DNA of 42,276 nt. Origin: an uncultured Eggerthella sp. GTDB taxonomy: Bacteria > Actinomycetota > Coriobacteriia > Coriobacteriales > Eggerthellaceae. Of this stretch, positions 14,955 to 25,114 are shown one piece after another. The DNA is taken from NCBI GenBank assembly GCA_900551155.1, contig URVA01000004.1, forward strand, positions 1-42,276. Direction: 5' to 3'. Numbering within the stretch: the first letter of the stretch is position 1; every line of letters starts with the position of its first letter. A model generated the notes under the pieces. The model did not search any database, had not been told where the DNA came from, and saw only the letters and a list, made by a program, of their open reading frames with translations. A program made the position numbers and the translations under genes.

Positions 14955-14990
14955 AATTTGCTAGGATTTCAAAATTCCAAATAGCAAATT
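14955..14990. repeat. A/T-rich inverted repeat upstream of the HTH gene
   Basis: AATTTGCTA (14955-14963) is the exact complement of TAGCAAATT (14982-14990), with GGATTT..AAATTCC nested inside the loop. It could be a hairpin, an operator, or an old element end. No second copy is visible at the other side of the HTH gene. Confidence 0.4.
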
Positions 14991-15078
14991 TCGAAATTGA
15001 GAATTGAAATGCGTTTTTCTTAGTTGCGAGTTTTTAGACGTACGAATTTCCTGAAATCCAAAGAGAATTGAAAATCAA

Positions 15079-15115
15079 CAAGGGAGCCCGAGCGCTTATG
15101 TCTCGAACTCCCTTG
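15079..15115 (-). terminator. terminator of the giant surface-protein gene
   Basis: CAAGGGAG (15079-15086) pairs with CTCCCTTG (15108-15115). An inner pairing, CGAG/CTCG, extends the stem. On the minus strand it is followed by TTGATTTTC. A second inverted repeat, AAGCCTTC/GAAGGCCTT, at 15124-15156 lies right after the stop codon. Confidence 0.75.
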
Positions 15116-15162
15116 GATCCTTTAAGCCTTCTTATTTTTCGCGCTTTTGAAGGCCTTAAGAT

Positions 15163-18100
15163 TTATCGTGCATGACGACCACGAGGGCGGCGCATCTTGC
15201 GAACTGCATAGGTTGCGCCTGCAGCTGCAGCGGCAACAACTGCGGCGAGCGCTGCCATAATGCCACCTGTAAAGTCGCCCGTCTTAGCCATACCGAACAA
15301 GCCGCCGTCACCGTCGCCTTCGCCACCCTGCTCAGGTTCAGCAGGTGCCGTGTAGGTATTGGTAAATACTGGAAGCTTAGCTTCGTCATTGTAGGTAAGC
15401 TGAGTTATCTTCAGGTTGCCCTTCAGGTCGTCTTCTACAACAGCCTTAACGTTATAGGTTGTTGTATCGTAGGTAACTCCGTTGCTCTGAACGCCTTCTG
15501 TTTCAGCATCAGTATCTGCAGGCACTACCTCAGTGATTATGTAGCTGTACTCACCAGGGTCGCTATACGTAATCTTGTCGAAGGTGAAGCCGCCCTTAGC
15601 ATCGTTGCTTACAGTCTGGATTTCATTGCCATCAGCATCTGCCAATTTGAACTGGAACTCGCCTTCAGCAAGCGCACGGCCATCAAGAACCTTAGTACCA
15701 CCGAGAACTACGGAAGTGTCTTTTGCTGTATAGGTGTTATTGAAGGTCTTTTCGGTCACCTCATTACCATTAGCATCGAAGACCGTCCATTCAATAAGCA
15801 TCTTGCCAGCCCCATCGCTGGAAACTTCAGCTTTCGCAGTTAAGGTAGATGCATCGTAATCCACGCCACCAAGCTTGTTGTTTACTTCGCGGATCTGGAA
15901 TTCGTAGGTTCCAGGCTCCTTAAAGGTAATGGGGCTCAAGGCAACGCTTCCAGCTTCGCCGTCAATTGCTGCAGCATTCACGCCAGTGGCTTTCATATCC
16001 TTTGCGTTGTCGCTAGTGCCAACCATTTCGAAGGAGAATTCACCGTCGCTCATATCGCGGCCAGTAAGGGTCTTACTTAGCGTCAAACTTCCATCTGTCG
16101 GAGTGCTTCCTTCTTCGGTCACACTATACGTATTAGTGAGGCTAAAGAGCGAACCTGTTGCAGGGTCAGTAGCAACAGTGAGTTTACCCTGTCCGTTATC
16201 CGTTACGGTAACTTTAAAGGTTTGAGCTTCATCGTTGCTAATACCGTCAACGTCGCCAGCTTCTTCAATGGTGTAGGTGAAGGTCTTGCTGCGCTCAACG
16301 CCCGCATAGGTTTCAATGCCTTCATTGGTTTCAGTATCTTCGGTAGCTTCAACACCTTCTGTGGATGCATCTACATCAGCTGCTTCTACATCGGCGGTAT
16401 CTGCGGCAGCCTCTTCAGCGCCAAACACGTTTTCAAGCGTGTAGGTAATGGTACCGAAGTCAACGCTACCAGAAGCATCATTATGAGCCGTTACACTACC
16501 TGTTACATCACCTGGAAGCGGAGCGTCGTTGCCGTCTTCGTCAACGCCAGTCAGGGTAAAGGTGTACTTGCCCTCAATGTCTGCCAAGGTAGGGGCATCT
16601 GCCCAGCCGCCATTGTCGATCTGTTTTTCACCAACAATGGTCAGAGGTACTTCTTCTGCTTCGTAAGTATTCACAAACGCCAGCGTATCGTTGCTGTCCT
16701 GTGGATAGGTTACGTCAATGTCCAGCGTTCCGTTATTGTTGTCAGTTACTACCACGTTCACCGTGAAGCTAGAAGCGGTCGGCGTAATGCCTTCTTCTGC
16801 CAAGCCGTCAGTTACTTCAGCAACGGTAAATACGTAGGTGTAAGAACCATCTGCATCGTTGTAGGTTGCATAGCCTGCAAATGCATCTTCGTTCAGCGAT
16901 TCCTTAGTGAACTTAATCTCAGAGAAGTTCACTGCACCCGCAACGCCGTCACCTGCTGCAACGTTTGAACCAGTTGCGTATTTTTTGACGCTCTGATCAA
17001 CATTACTCTTAGCCGTTACGGTGAAGTCAAATTCGCCTTCAGTCATATCGCGACCACTGGTTACCTTGGTAGCACTCAGCGACGTTGCGCCGTTGCCACC
17101 CAAAGAACCGCTTGCTTCATAAGTATTGGTGAACGGAATCACTGCGTTTTCGGTTTCGCCGTCGTTATTGCTGTAGGTGTAGGTTTTATCAACGCTGCCA
17201 CCCTTGACCTTTGTTTCGACGGTCAGGCCACCCTGCTTGTCGTCAATAACATTGATGGTTACGGTGTATTCCGTGTCGTCGTTGGTATAACCAGCGCCTT
17301 CGTCACCACCCGTGGTTTCCTTCACCGTAAAGGTGTATTCGGGATCTGCAGAGGTGTCGTGCGTATGGGTAAATACCATGTCGTCGAACAACTGGATGTT
17401 TTCTACCGCATTGCCGTCATCGCCCATGGTCGCGCCCTTGGTGGACACCTTCTTCGTGCCATCCGCGCCAAGCAGCTTCTTCGCGGCGTCATTGGTTCCC
17501 GTTACTGTGAACTCAAACTGACCAGCTGCGATGTCGTGGTCAACCAAGGTCTTTTCAATAACCAAGCCACCTGCTGCGTTGTAGTCCAACTCTGCAGCAT
17601 AGGTGTTATTGAAGGTTGTTTCGCCTTTATAGCTTACGCTTGTTGCAAAACCGCCCTGCTTATTGTCAGTTACTGAAATAGTTATTACTACCTCATGGTT
17701 GTCGTACTTAATACCTGGGTTGTAACTTTCACCCAGAACATCTTCCGTTGCCTTTTCTTTAACGATGTACTTATAGTCACCTATTGCATCGAAGGTGAAG
17801 GGTCCGAAGCCAAAGTCAGCTTTGTAGGTTCCGTCGCCTTGGACTTCAGCATTTTCAGAAGTAAGCGTTACGGTAGTCTCCTCTGGCATTGGGGCATCAA
17901 GATTATCTTCGCTAGGTTCAATGGTGAAGTCGAAGCTGAAGTTTTCGTCCCATGCTGCACCTTCGAAGACCTTCGAAAGCTTAATGCCGTCCTTACCAAC
18001 CGTTACTTCACCTGAAGGCTTATAGGTGTTGGTGAAGGTCAGGGCATCAGCACCAACCTGCGGCGTTACCTTGAGCGTACCGTCACCGTTATCCGTGGTA

Positions 18101-21100
18101 GTAACGGTAATAGTTGCTTCGTGGTCGTCGTAAGTTACGCCTGCAATCTTATCCTCATCTGCGGGAACGGTCTCCGTTACCTTGAAGATATAGGTGCCCT
18201 CTGCATTAAAGGTGATGTCGCCAAAGGCTGCCTTGTGGTCAGCATTCGATGCGTCAATTACCAGAGAACCAGCGTTTTCAGGAAGCACTACCTTGCCATC
18301 GGTAATGGCCTGCGTAGTAGTGTCATTAGCGGCTTCCAGCTTGAATTCGAACGAATCCGTGTCAAGCCACTTATCGCCGTCTCTACCCGTAAAGTTCTTG
18401 GTTACTTCAAGGTTGGTTACACCATCAAGCGTGCCCGTAGTCTTATACGTATTGGTGAAGGTCTGGCTTCCCGTAGAACTAGTTCTGTTGACCGTCAGCT
18501 GACCGTCTACGTCCGTTACCGTAAAGGTACTCTTGATGACGTGGTCGTCATACGTTACGCCAGCAACCTTATCACCATCAGCAGGCACAACTTCCTTTAC
18601 CTGTACCACATAGGTGCCAGGCTTAGTAAAGGTGATGTTGCCAAACTGTACGGTACCATCAGCGGCATTTTCGACTGTAGTCTGCTGTGGGAGCGTAATG
18701 CCATCTTCTGGGTTAGCACTGTCAACGCTCATCTCAAAGGAGAATTCGCCTGCTGCCAAAGCAGTATTTCTATCGCCAGAGAGAACCTTAGTAATCTTCA
18801 GCGGCGTATAGGTTCCAGAAAGCGGTTCATATTCGTTAGTGAAAGTTACTGCGTCAACCTCAGTATAATCAGCTGCACCAGCTTCCTTCTTTTCAATCTT
18901 TGGCTCGCTTGCCGTCAGATTGCCCTGCTGGTCATCCGTAACCGTTACCGTTACACGATATTCAGACTCGTCGTAGGTCATACCTAAAGCCTTATTGGAA
19001 GGAATCTGTTCCCTGATGATGTATACGTAGTCACCAGCTTCGGTGTAAGTAACGTTCTTCAACAGCTGGATGGAGCCGTCAGCCTTGTTGGGATTCCAAG
19101 CTGCACTTTCACCCGTAGGTGCATGACCACCAGAAGCCGTTTCTTGCGGATCTACGATGAAGTAGAACGCGCTGTCGGTAAGCTCCTTGCCCGTCAGTTC
19201 CTTTGTGCCGTTCAGGTTTACCGTCGTGTCTGTATCGAACGTAGCCTTATACGTATTGGTGAAGGCGGCAGCGTTCGTTACATCCTTGTCGCTGTCATTT
19301 TCAGCTGCGCTGTTGTCGTACTCAACCTTCGCGGTAAGGGTACCTGTTGCTGTGTCTTCCGTCACCGTCACGGTTACCGTAGCGGTGTGTTCGTCGTAAT
19401 CAACGCCACCCAGATTGCCCTTAGTTTCGGTGATTTCATATTTGTATGTGCCCTCTTTAACGAAGGTGATGTCACCGAACGTTGCAGTGTTTGAAGTGTC
19501 ACTTGCAGGCTTACCAACGTTCAGCGTTGTACCGTCGGCAGGTTCTGGTGCACCATCAACTGCCGTCAGCGTGTATTCAAACGTATCACTGTCGTTCCAG
19601 GTACGACCAGTAAAGGTCTTCTGTACCGTAATGGCGTCGTTGGTGTCTTCACCAACCGTGACCGAAGAAGGTTCGTAAGTATTGGTGAACGTGAAGTTCT
19701 TAGCAGCTTCAGCCGTACCGTCGTTCGGCGTTACGGTTGCAACTACGTGTTCTTCTCCGCCTTCATCAGACCTGGTTACCGTGACCTTAACAATCTTTTC
19801 AGAGGTGTCATAAGTCACGCCGTTCAGAGTTGGTTTATTTTCGTCCACGCCCTGCGGAAGCTTTTCAGTAATCTTGTAGCCATAGGTGTTGCCAATCATG
19901 TCCTGAGTGAAGATCATTTCACCGAAGATAACATTGCCGTTAGCTACATTTTTTACTTCAGTATTAGCAGGCATAGGCTGCTCAGGATCTCCTGCAGGTA
20001 CCTGGTTGAATTGGTCTCCGCCATCCGTGTTGTAACCGAGAGCTTCAATAGTAAACGTGAAGTCATCGTCAGCAAGGATGCGATCACTATTGGTGGAGTT
20101 AAGCACCTTCATACCTTGGATGATAGCTTCAGCATCCGTAGCGCTGTAGTTGTTTTCAAACGCTACCGCATCAACTACTGTTCCTTGCTGTGCACCGTCC
20201 CAGATCTGGATAAATGGATTAGTAGGATAATCCAAGTTATTTATACCTGTGAGACCACCGTCTACGCTAGCAAGACTTAGCGTGCCGTCACCGTTATCTT
20301 CAATAATGATGTTCACACGATAAAGCGCGCCGTCATAGTCAACGCCAGGCAGAGTACCAGTGTTTTCAGTAATGACGTAGCGATATTCACCTGGCTTGTC
20401 GAAGGTTACGTCACCAAATTCGAAGGAAACCTCATCGCCTGATGTCGGATTTACTGTTGCGGTGGTTGCGCTGCCGTCCTGGTCAATGTCTTCTGTAGGC
20501 AGCGGAGCGTTTGGTGTCGCCTGAGCAGGAGCGATAGTGAACACAAATTCATCGTCCGCCTGGAAGTCACGACCCGTAATGCTCTTGGTGCCACCTAAGG
20601 TGATTCCAAGATCGTCTGTTGTTACTTCCGCTACATTATAGGTATTCGTGAAGGTTACCACGTTGTCTTCGTCAGTCGAAGAAATAGTACCTGTCTTCGT
20701 GTTGTCTGCCTGGTCGGAAGTAAAGCCAGCAGGCAGGTTGATTTCCTTCACAGTGTAGTCAACGCCTTCACCTACATTAAGGATTTCCATAGACTGGCCA
20801 TCCTTAAGAGTGAAGGTTGCTTTACCGTCAGCGTCGAAAGTCAATTCTTTGTCGGTCGTCTGACCATCGGCGTCAGTCAAAATAGCGTCGCCTGTAGTAC
20901 CTGCCTTAGAAGCAATGGTTACTTCAAACGCAAAGTCTGCATCAGGAGCGGTCAGGCCTTCGCCAGCAGCCACGTCTTTTTCAACCGTCAGAGACTTAGG
21001 AGCGTCTGCCTGAAGTAAGCCGTTGTTACCAAGATATACTGTGAACTGACCATTGCCATCATATACAGGGTGGAATACCTGTTCTGCGGTATCTGTGGTG

Positions 21101-23449
21101 TTTTCACTCTTTGCCTGTGCAAAATCAGTAAGGTAGCCAAGTCTTGGTGCGCCCTGCTTGATGTTTTCCTGTCCACCCACATTAGTAAGCGTGTTTTCAC
21201 TAGACCCGTTTACATAGAATGTCGAACCAGGTCTTGATACCCACTCAGTCTTTTTCTCGTTACCTTCGTAGTAGGTTATCTGGAAATAGTAGAGGGTATC
21301 GTCGTTCTGCACACTCATAGCAGGAGAGTTGGTATTATCCGCCGTATAGAGAGGCGTGTCTTCCTGTACATAGAAGAACGGATTTGTTTCAGCTGCAGTA
21401 AATGTTACCTTGGCATCTCCCACAGTCTTATCATTCTGTGTGTCGCCACTGTACTTATTGCTGTAGAAGTTTACATTCTTTCCGTCTTCAGTCATGTTAG
21501 CGCTGATGTAATCGTCGCTAACTCCTTCCAGCGTTTCCAGATCAACGCCTTCACGGGCTCCTACTGTGTAAAGTATTCTTGCCGGATAAGCTTCGTTGTT
21601 TGTATTATTAATAACACCGTTTTTGTCTATATCAACGGTGTTTACTCTCAGCGGAATAGCTGCCGCAGGAATCTTTACGGTAAGGGTTTCGTTACCATCG
21701 TCACCTTTTGTTACGGTGATTTCTATTTTAGATGCATTTAAATCCCCATATACATCTGACGTAATTTTACCTTCAAAAGTATATTTCGTCGTGTTCGCAT
21801 TTATTTCTTCTTTTGTAGGGTTGTCAAATCTTTGTCCGCCATATATAAGTGTTTTTACTTCATCTACCTGCATATACTCGCCGATAGGGTCAGTATAGGT
21901 CAGGTATCCGCTCTCCAATGGGTCACCTTCAATCTGAGTCGGTGCCTGAGCAGATGCGGAAACGATTTCGCTGGTGATGTCGTCGAATACATTCGTTACG
22001 TCTTCTGCGTTTTCAGCAGAATAGTAACCATCGTTGTACGCGATGGTAGAGATGTCACCACTGCTTGGATGACGGAAGGTATAGTTATCCAATTCCGGAG
22101 TATAGGTGGTTTCATAATTTGGATCCCAGAATGGACCCGTCTGTACTTCTTTACCGTTTATATACCAATCCCAGGCATCTTCGATTGCATTTGCAACATT
22201 ATTGTTGTCAGTCAGATGAGTTCCCGGATCGAGCGCCATCTGAGCACGATAATAATTACTTCTATCCCGTCCAGAATCAAGCTGTTCAATACCCATACCG
22301 ATAGTGTAGATCTTGCAGGCAGTAGAGGATTCCGAATCTTCAATTCCATAATGCTGGTTGACCTGCTGTTTGTTGTACTGGGCATTCATGGCAACCTTGA
22401 GCGCATGAGCATTATTTGTCGCACTACCAGTGCCTTCAGATCCTGACGGATTCCACCAGTCACCGGAACCGGAATAAGTAGCTGCACCGTCAGAAAGCAG
22501 AATCAACGCAGGCACATGCTTGGACGCGCCTTCACCGATATCGTCAGCACTTTTCAGAATATCCAAGCCGGTATCAACACCCATGTGAATGTTGGTGCCA
22601 CGCACACCGGTTCCCATTTCCAATTTTTGATTATTGGCCACTGATTCAAAGGTGGTATCAGTAACATAATCATCGTAATAGCCACTATAATACGTATCGC
22701 TTTCATACCAGATATAATCTCCATTGTGCTGTCCACTGGTAGAAGCAGAATAGTGTCCTAAAGGCATCAAAGTATGCGCTGATGAGCCGTAAAGAACCAC
22801 CGCCACTCTGGAATCAGGATGAGATTCCATAATGGTTGCGATAGATGTATTTACCGCTTCAACAGTTGCCGCCAGACGGCTCTGTCCGCTGCCGCCTCCA
22901 ACCGAGTCATCCATAGAGTTGGAATTATCGATTACAAACACCACATCAACAGGAACCGAGCTTTTACCCGTAATGTTTTGAGTGGTAGCCAGAGCAGAAT
23001 AAGCTACCAAGAAGTCAGAATCATTCTGAACGGTAACGTTTCCCACGTCACCGCTAAAGGTGGCATCATCGGTATAGACCGTCTTGTCGGTCCATACACG
23101 ACCAGCATATCTAGTAGAAGAGTTATCACCCAGGTTCTGTGAGTATGAACCAGTGGTATTACCATCTGACGACTTCTCCGCCGCAAATGCAGTACCTGCT
23201 GGCATAGCCAACGAAACTGCCAGAATTACTGCGAGAAGTGCGGTTAGTACTGCACCAACTTTGCCTGCATTATTGCGACTAAAGTTCCTTGCTGCAGCGC
23301 CTACCTGCTTAAAAGCGCCCCCCCCCCGTGAGGTTATTTCGGGATTCAATCAAAGCGGCAGAATGTTTTCCGTGCTTCGCTTTGTCATCCTTACCCCAAG
23401 GTTTGCGGGAGCTACTCATACCAAATGAGTGACGACCCTTGAACGACAT
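15163..23449 (-). CDS. giant VWA-domain, isopeptide-pilin-repeat surface adhesin; start separated from body by G10 tract
   Basis: The body frame from 23349 to 15163 gives 2728 residues. It has a signal peptide (hydrophobic 32-50, cleavage near TAFA/AEKS), then a von Willebrand A domain with MIDAS DNSNS (141-145) over roughly 130-470. One DUF5979-like repeat follows, then about 12 FctA/strep_pil_rpt-type domains. These typically open with a Thr-Lys or Glu-Lys strand and TGR-like turn (for example SKTLTGRDMSDGEFSFEM), carry a central Y-x-x-x-I-x-E, and end in F-x-N-T-Y. Lys, Glu and Asn are the residues that make intramolecular isopeptide bonds. The C-terminus has MAKTGD (15274-15291), a hydrophobic helix and a basic tail, an LPxTG-like sorting signal. 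The only start with a good Shine-Dalgarno (GGAAAGG, 8 nt) is the ATG at 23449, in a different register. It joins the body only if the G10 tract at 23318-23327 is 9 or 12. The TTG at 23349 follows a stop codon and has no ribosome site. Confidence 0.88.
23318..23327. repeat. C10/G10 homopolymer contingency tract in adhesin N-terminus
   Basis: Ten consecutive C on the + strand (G on the coding strand). Upstream frame: ATG at 23449, then 33 codons, with the tract followed directly by TTT TAA, giving a stop. Body frame: the tract reads ..CGG GGG GGG GGC GCT... Nine or twelve G would connect the well-initiated N-terminus to the signal peptide and body. Ten, as here, is out of frame. Confidence 0.85.
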
Positions 23450-23683
23450 ACCAAAAACCTTTCCTATACGAAAACCCCAATAAAGTTTAGGTAACTAAAA
23501 GAAATGTTACGTATTTGCGACAAACCCCTCGGACAATCCGCATTTTGGGCGTAGTTGTCCACTCACAATACGGAGTCAATCTTAGCAGCTTTGATCCTAC
23601 TATTCTTAAAGAAAGTTATGTTTTTTCGAAAAAGTGGTAATTTAACTGGGTTTTTCGGTCATTTGGGTGTCCTTTTCTAGGTA
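23450..23683 (-). promoter_or_regulatory. leader and promoter region of the giant adhesin gene
   Basis: The 364-bp gap between the adhesin and PiT genes has no gene. The ribosome site GGAAAGG lies just upstream of the ATG at 23449. GGACAA (23531-23536) and TTGTCC (23555-23560) form an inverted repeat with CGC/GCG inside. TTGACT occurs on the minus strand near 23579, but I could not pair it with a clear -10 box. Confidence 0.35.
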
Positions 23684-23692
23684 CCCCCCCCC
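23684..23692. repeat. second poly-C tract (C9) upstream of the adhesin gene
   Basis: Nine consecutive C lie between the PiT terminator and the adhesin leader, about 235 bases before the adhesin ATG. It is outside any gene. Homopolymers in this position can change promoter or enhancer spacing, but no promoter was aligned to it. Confidence 0.6.
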
Positions 23693-23695
23693 GAG

Positions 23696-23719
23696 AAAAA
23701 GCGCCCGTCAGGGCGCTTT
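23696..23719 (-). terminator. terminator of the PiT transporter gene
   Basis: AAAGCGCCC (23698-23706) pairs with GGGCGCTTT (23711-23719) around a 4-nt loop. On the minus strand it runs on into TTTTTC. It stands about 95 bases beyond the PiT stop codon. Confidence 0.85.
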
Positions 23720-23813
23720 GGAAGTATTAGCTCAATTGGCCTTGCTATATCTTCGCCTTGCCGTCGCCTTAAGCTCTAATTATTTGTTGGTTCTTTACCC
23801 TGCGAATGCTTAT

Positions 23814-24863
23814 TTAGAACAATATGAATATCTTCGCTAGTACATAGCCTATGATGCCGCATCCCGGGAAGGTAAGTACCCACGCAAGAACCATGTTGCC
23901 AGCCTTACCCCACTTCACGTTACTCAAGCGTTTCGATGCGCCTACACCCATAATTGCGGTGGTCTTAGTATGCGTTGTGGATACAGGCATACCTGTACCA
24001 TTTGCTAAACCAATACAGAAAATAGCGGAAAGACAGGCGGCAAACCCTTGGTACGGCTCCATCTTTACCATGTCCATGCCAACGCTTTTGATAATCTTTT
24101 TGCCGCCAATAGCAGTACCTAAGCCCATGGTTGCTGCGCACAACAGCACCAGCCACAACGGGAAGTTTACATCGCCCGTTTCGGTACCCATTCCCATGCA
24201 CAGCATAATACCCATCATGCTAACCGACAAAAACTTCTGGCCGTCCTGAGCGCCATGCATAACGGCAACACCCGCACCAGAAATAATCTGTGCCCAATGC
24301 CAAAAGTTCGCCGACTTTCGACGATTGATTCCTCGTGCTAAAAATTCAATGAGTTTGGTAAATAGCCAACCACAGAAAAAGCCTAAGCCTGTAGAAATAA
24401 CCAAGCCATATAAAACTTTTACCCATTCGTCAGGATTAACGCCGCCAATACCATTTTGCAAAGCAATAGCAGCACCTGTAATGCCTGCAATCAGTGAATG
24501 GCTCTGAGAAGAAGGAATACCAAACACCCAGGTAATAACACCCCAGGCAATAACCGCTATCATCGCGGCCGCTAACGCAAGCAAGGCCGCTTCGTTATCT
24601 CCCCCGAAATTCGCCATAGTGAATATGGTTTTTGCTACCGCAGCGCCAACAGTAGTAACCGCAAGCAAACCAATAAAGTTGCATATTGCCGCCATAACGA
24701 TAGCTGCGCCTGGAGACATGCTTCGTGTGCCTACTACCGTAGCAATTGCATTTGGTGCGTCCGTTGCGCCATTTACTACCGTAGCCCCCAACGTAAGTAG
24801 CAACACAATTACTAAAACTGGGCTGCTTGTTAACGCCGTCAAAAAAGCACTGAATTCAATCAC
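23814..24863 (-). CDS. PiT-family inorganic phosphate transporter
   Basis: 349 residues, about ten hydrophobic helices. Both halves of the PiT signature are visible: GATDAPNAIATVVGTRSMSP near the N-terminus, and MHGAQDGQKF in the second half, followed by a STTHTKTTAIMGVG repeat matching IPSSQSHSLIAGITGAA. The family moves phosphate, usually as a metal-phosphate complex, with protons or sodium. It starts at GTG 24863 with AAGGA upstream. It appears monocistronic on the minus strand, with its own terminator. No phoU-like gene is adjacent. Confidence 0.9.
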   Translation of the reverse strand: MIEFSAFLTALTSSPVLVIVLLLTLGATVVNGATDAPNAIATVVGTRSMSPGAAIVMAAICNFIGLLAVTTVGAAVAKTIFTMANFGGDNEAALLALAAAMIAVIAWGVITWVFGIPSSQSHSLIAGITGAAIALQNGIGGVNPDEWVKVLYGLVISTGLGFFCGWLFTKLIEFLARGINRRKSANFWHWAQIISGAGVAVMHGAQDGQKFLSVSMMGIMLCMGMGTETGDVNFPLWLVLLCAATMGLGTAIGGKKIIKSVGMDMVKMEPYQGFAACLSAIFCIGLANGTGMPVSTTHTKTTAIMGVGASKRLSNVKWGKAGNMVLAWVLTFPGCGIIGYVLAKIFILF

Positions 24864-25050
24864 TGTTTTTGTCCTTCACGTATATCTTGTCACGCAGATA
24901 ACCCGCAAAAGCCATCTGCGTTAGGGGAAGGTGGCAGTGGTTTTGTCTCAGGTTTTTGATTTAAGGAATTCGCCCACCCAAACTACGAATACGACGCGAG
25001 CAAAATACTCCTCAAATCCTTGTATTTGTATGATACGAGAACAAGAGCAA

Positions 25051-25092
25051 ATTATTTAGCAAAGTTGCAACATTATTTAACGATTTTGCAAT
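25051..25092. repeat. two 21-bp tandem units after the menE-menC gene
   Basis: ATTATTTAGCAAAGTTGCAA (25051-25070) plus one base is followed directly by a second unit starting ATTATTTAACGATTTTGCAA (25072). They lie between the stop codon of menEC and the PiT gene. No terminator with a T-run was recognised for the men operon here. Confidence 0.7.
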
Positions 25093-25114
25093 ATTGGTCG
25101 CCAGCGCTTGATAG

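Noticed and set aside
14558..15162. A complete insertion sequence around the OrfA-like gene
   Set aside because: No DDE transposase frame, no matching terminal repeats and no target-site duplication could be found.
15172..20280. Several + strand frames of 100-290 codons inside the giant adhesin region
   Set aside because: All are antisense to repeated pilin domains and recur because the domains share codons. The hydrophobic-looking translations are complements of Thr/Asp-rich repeats.
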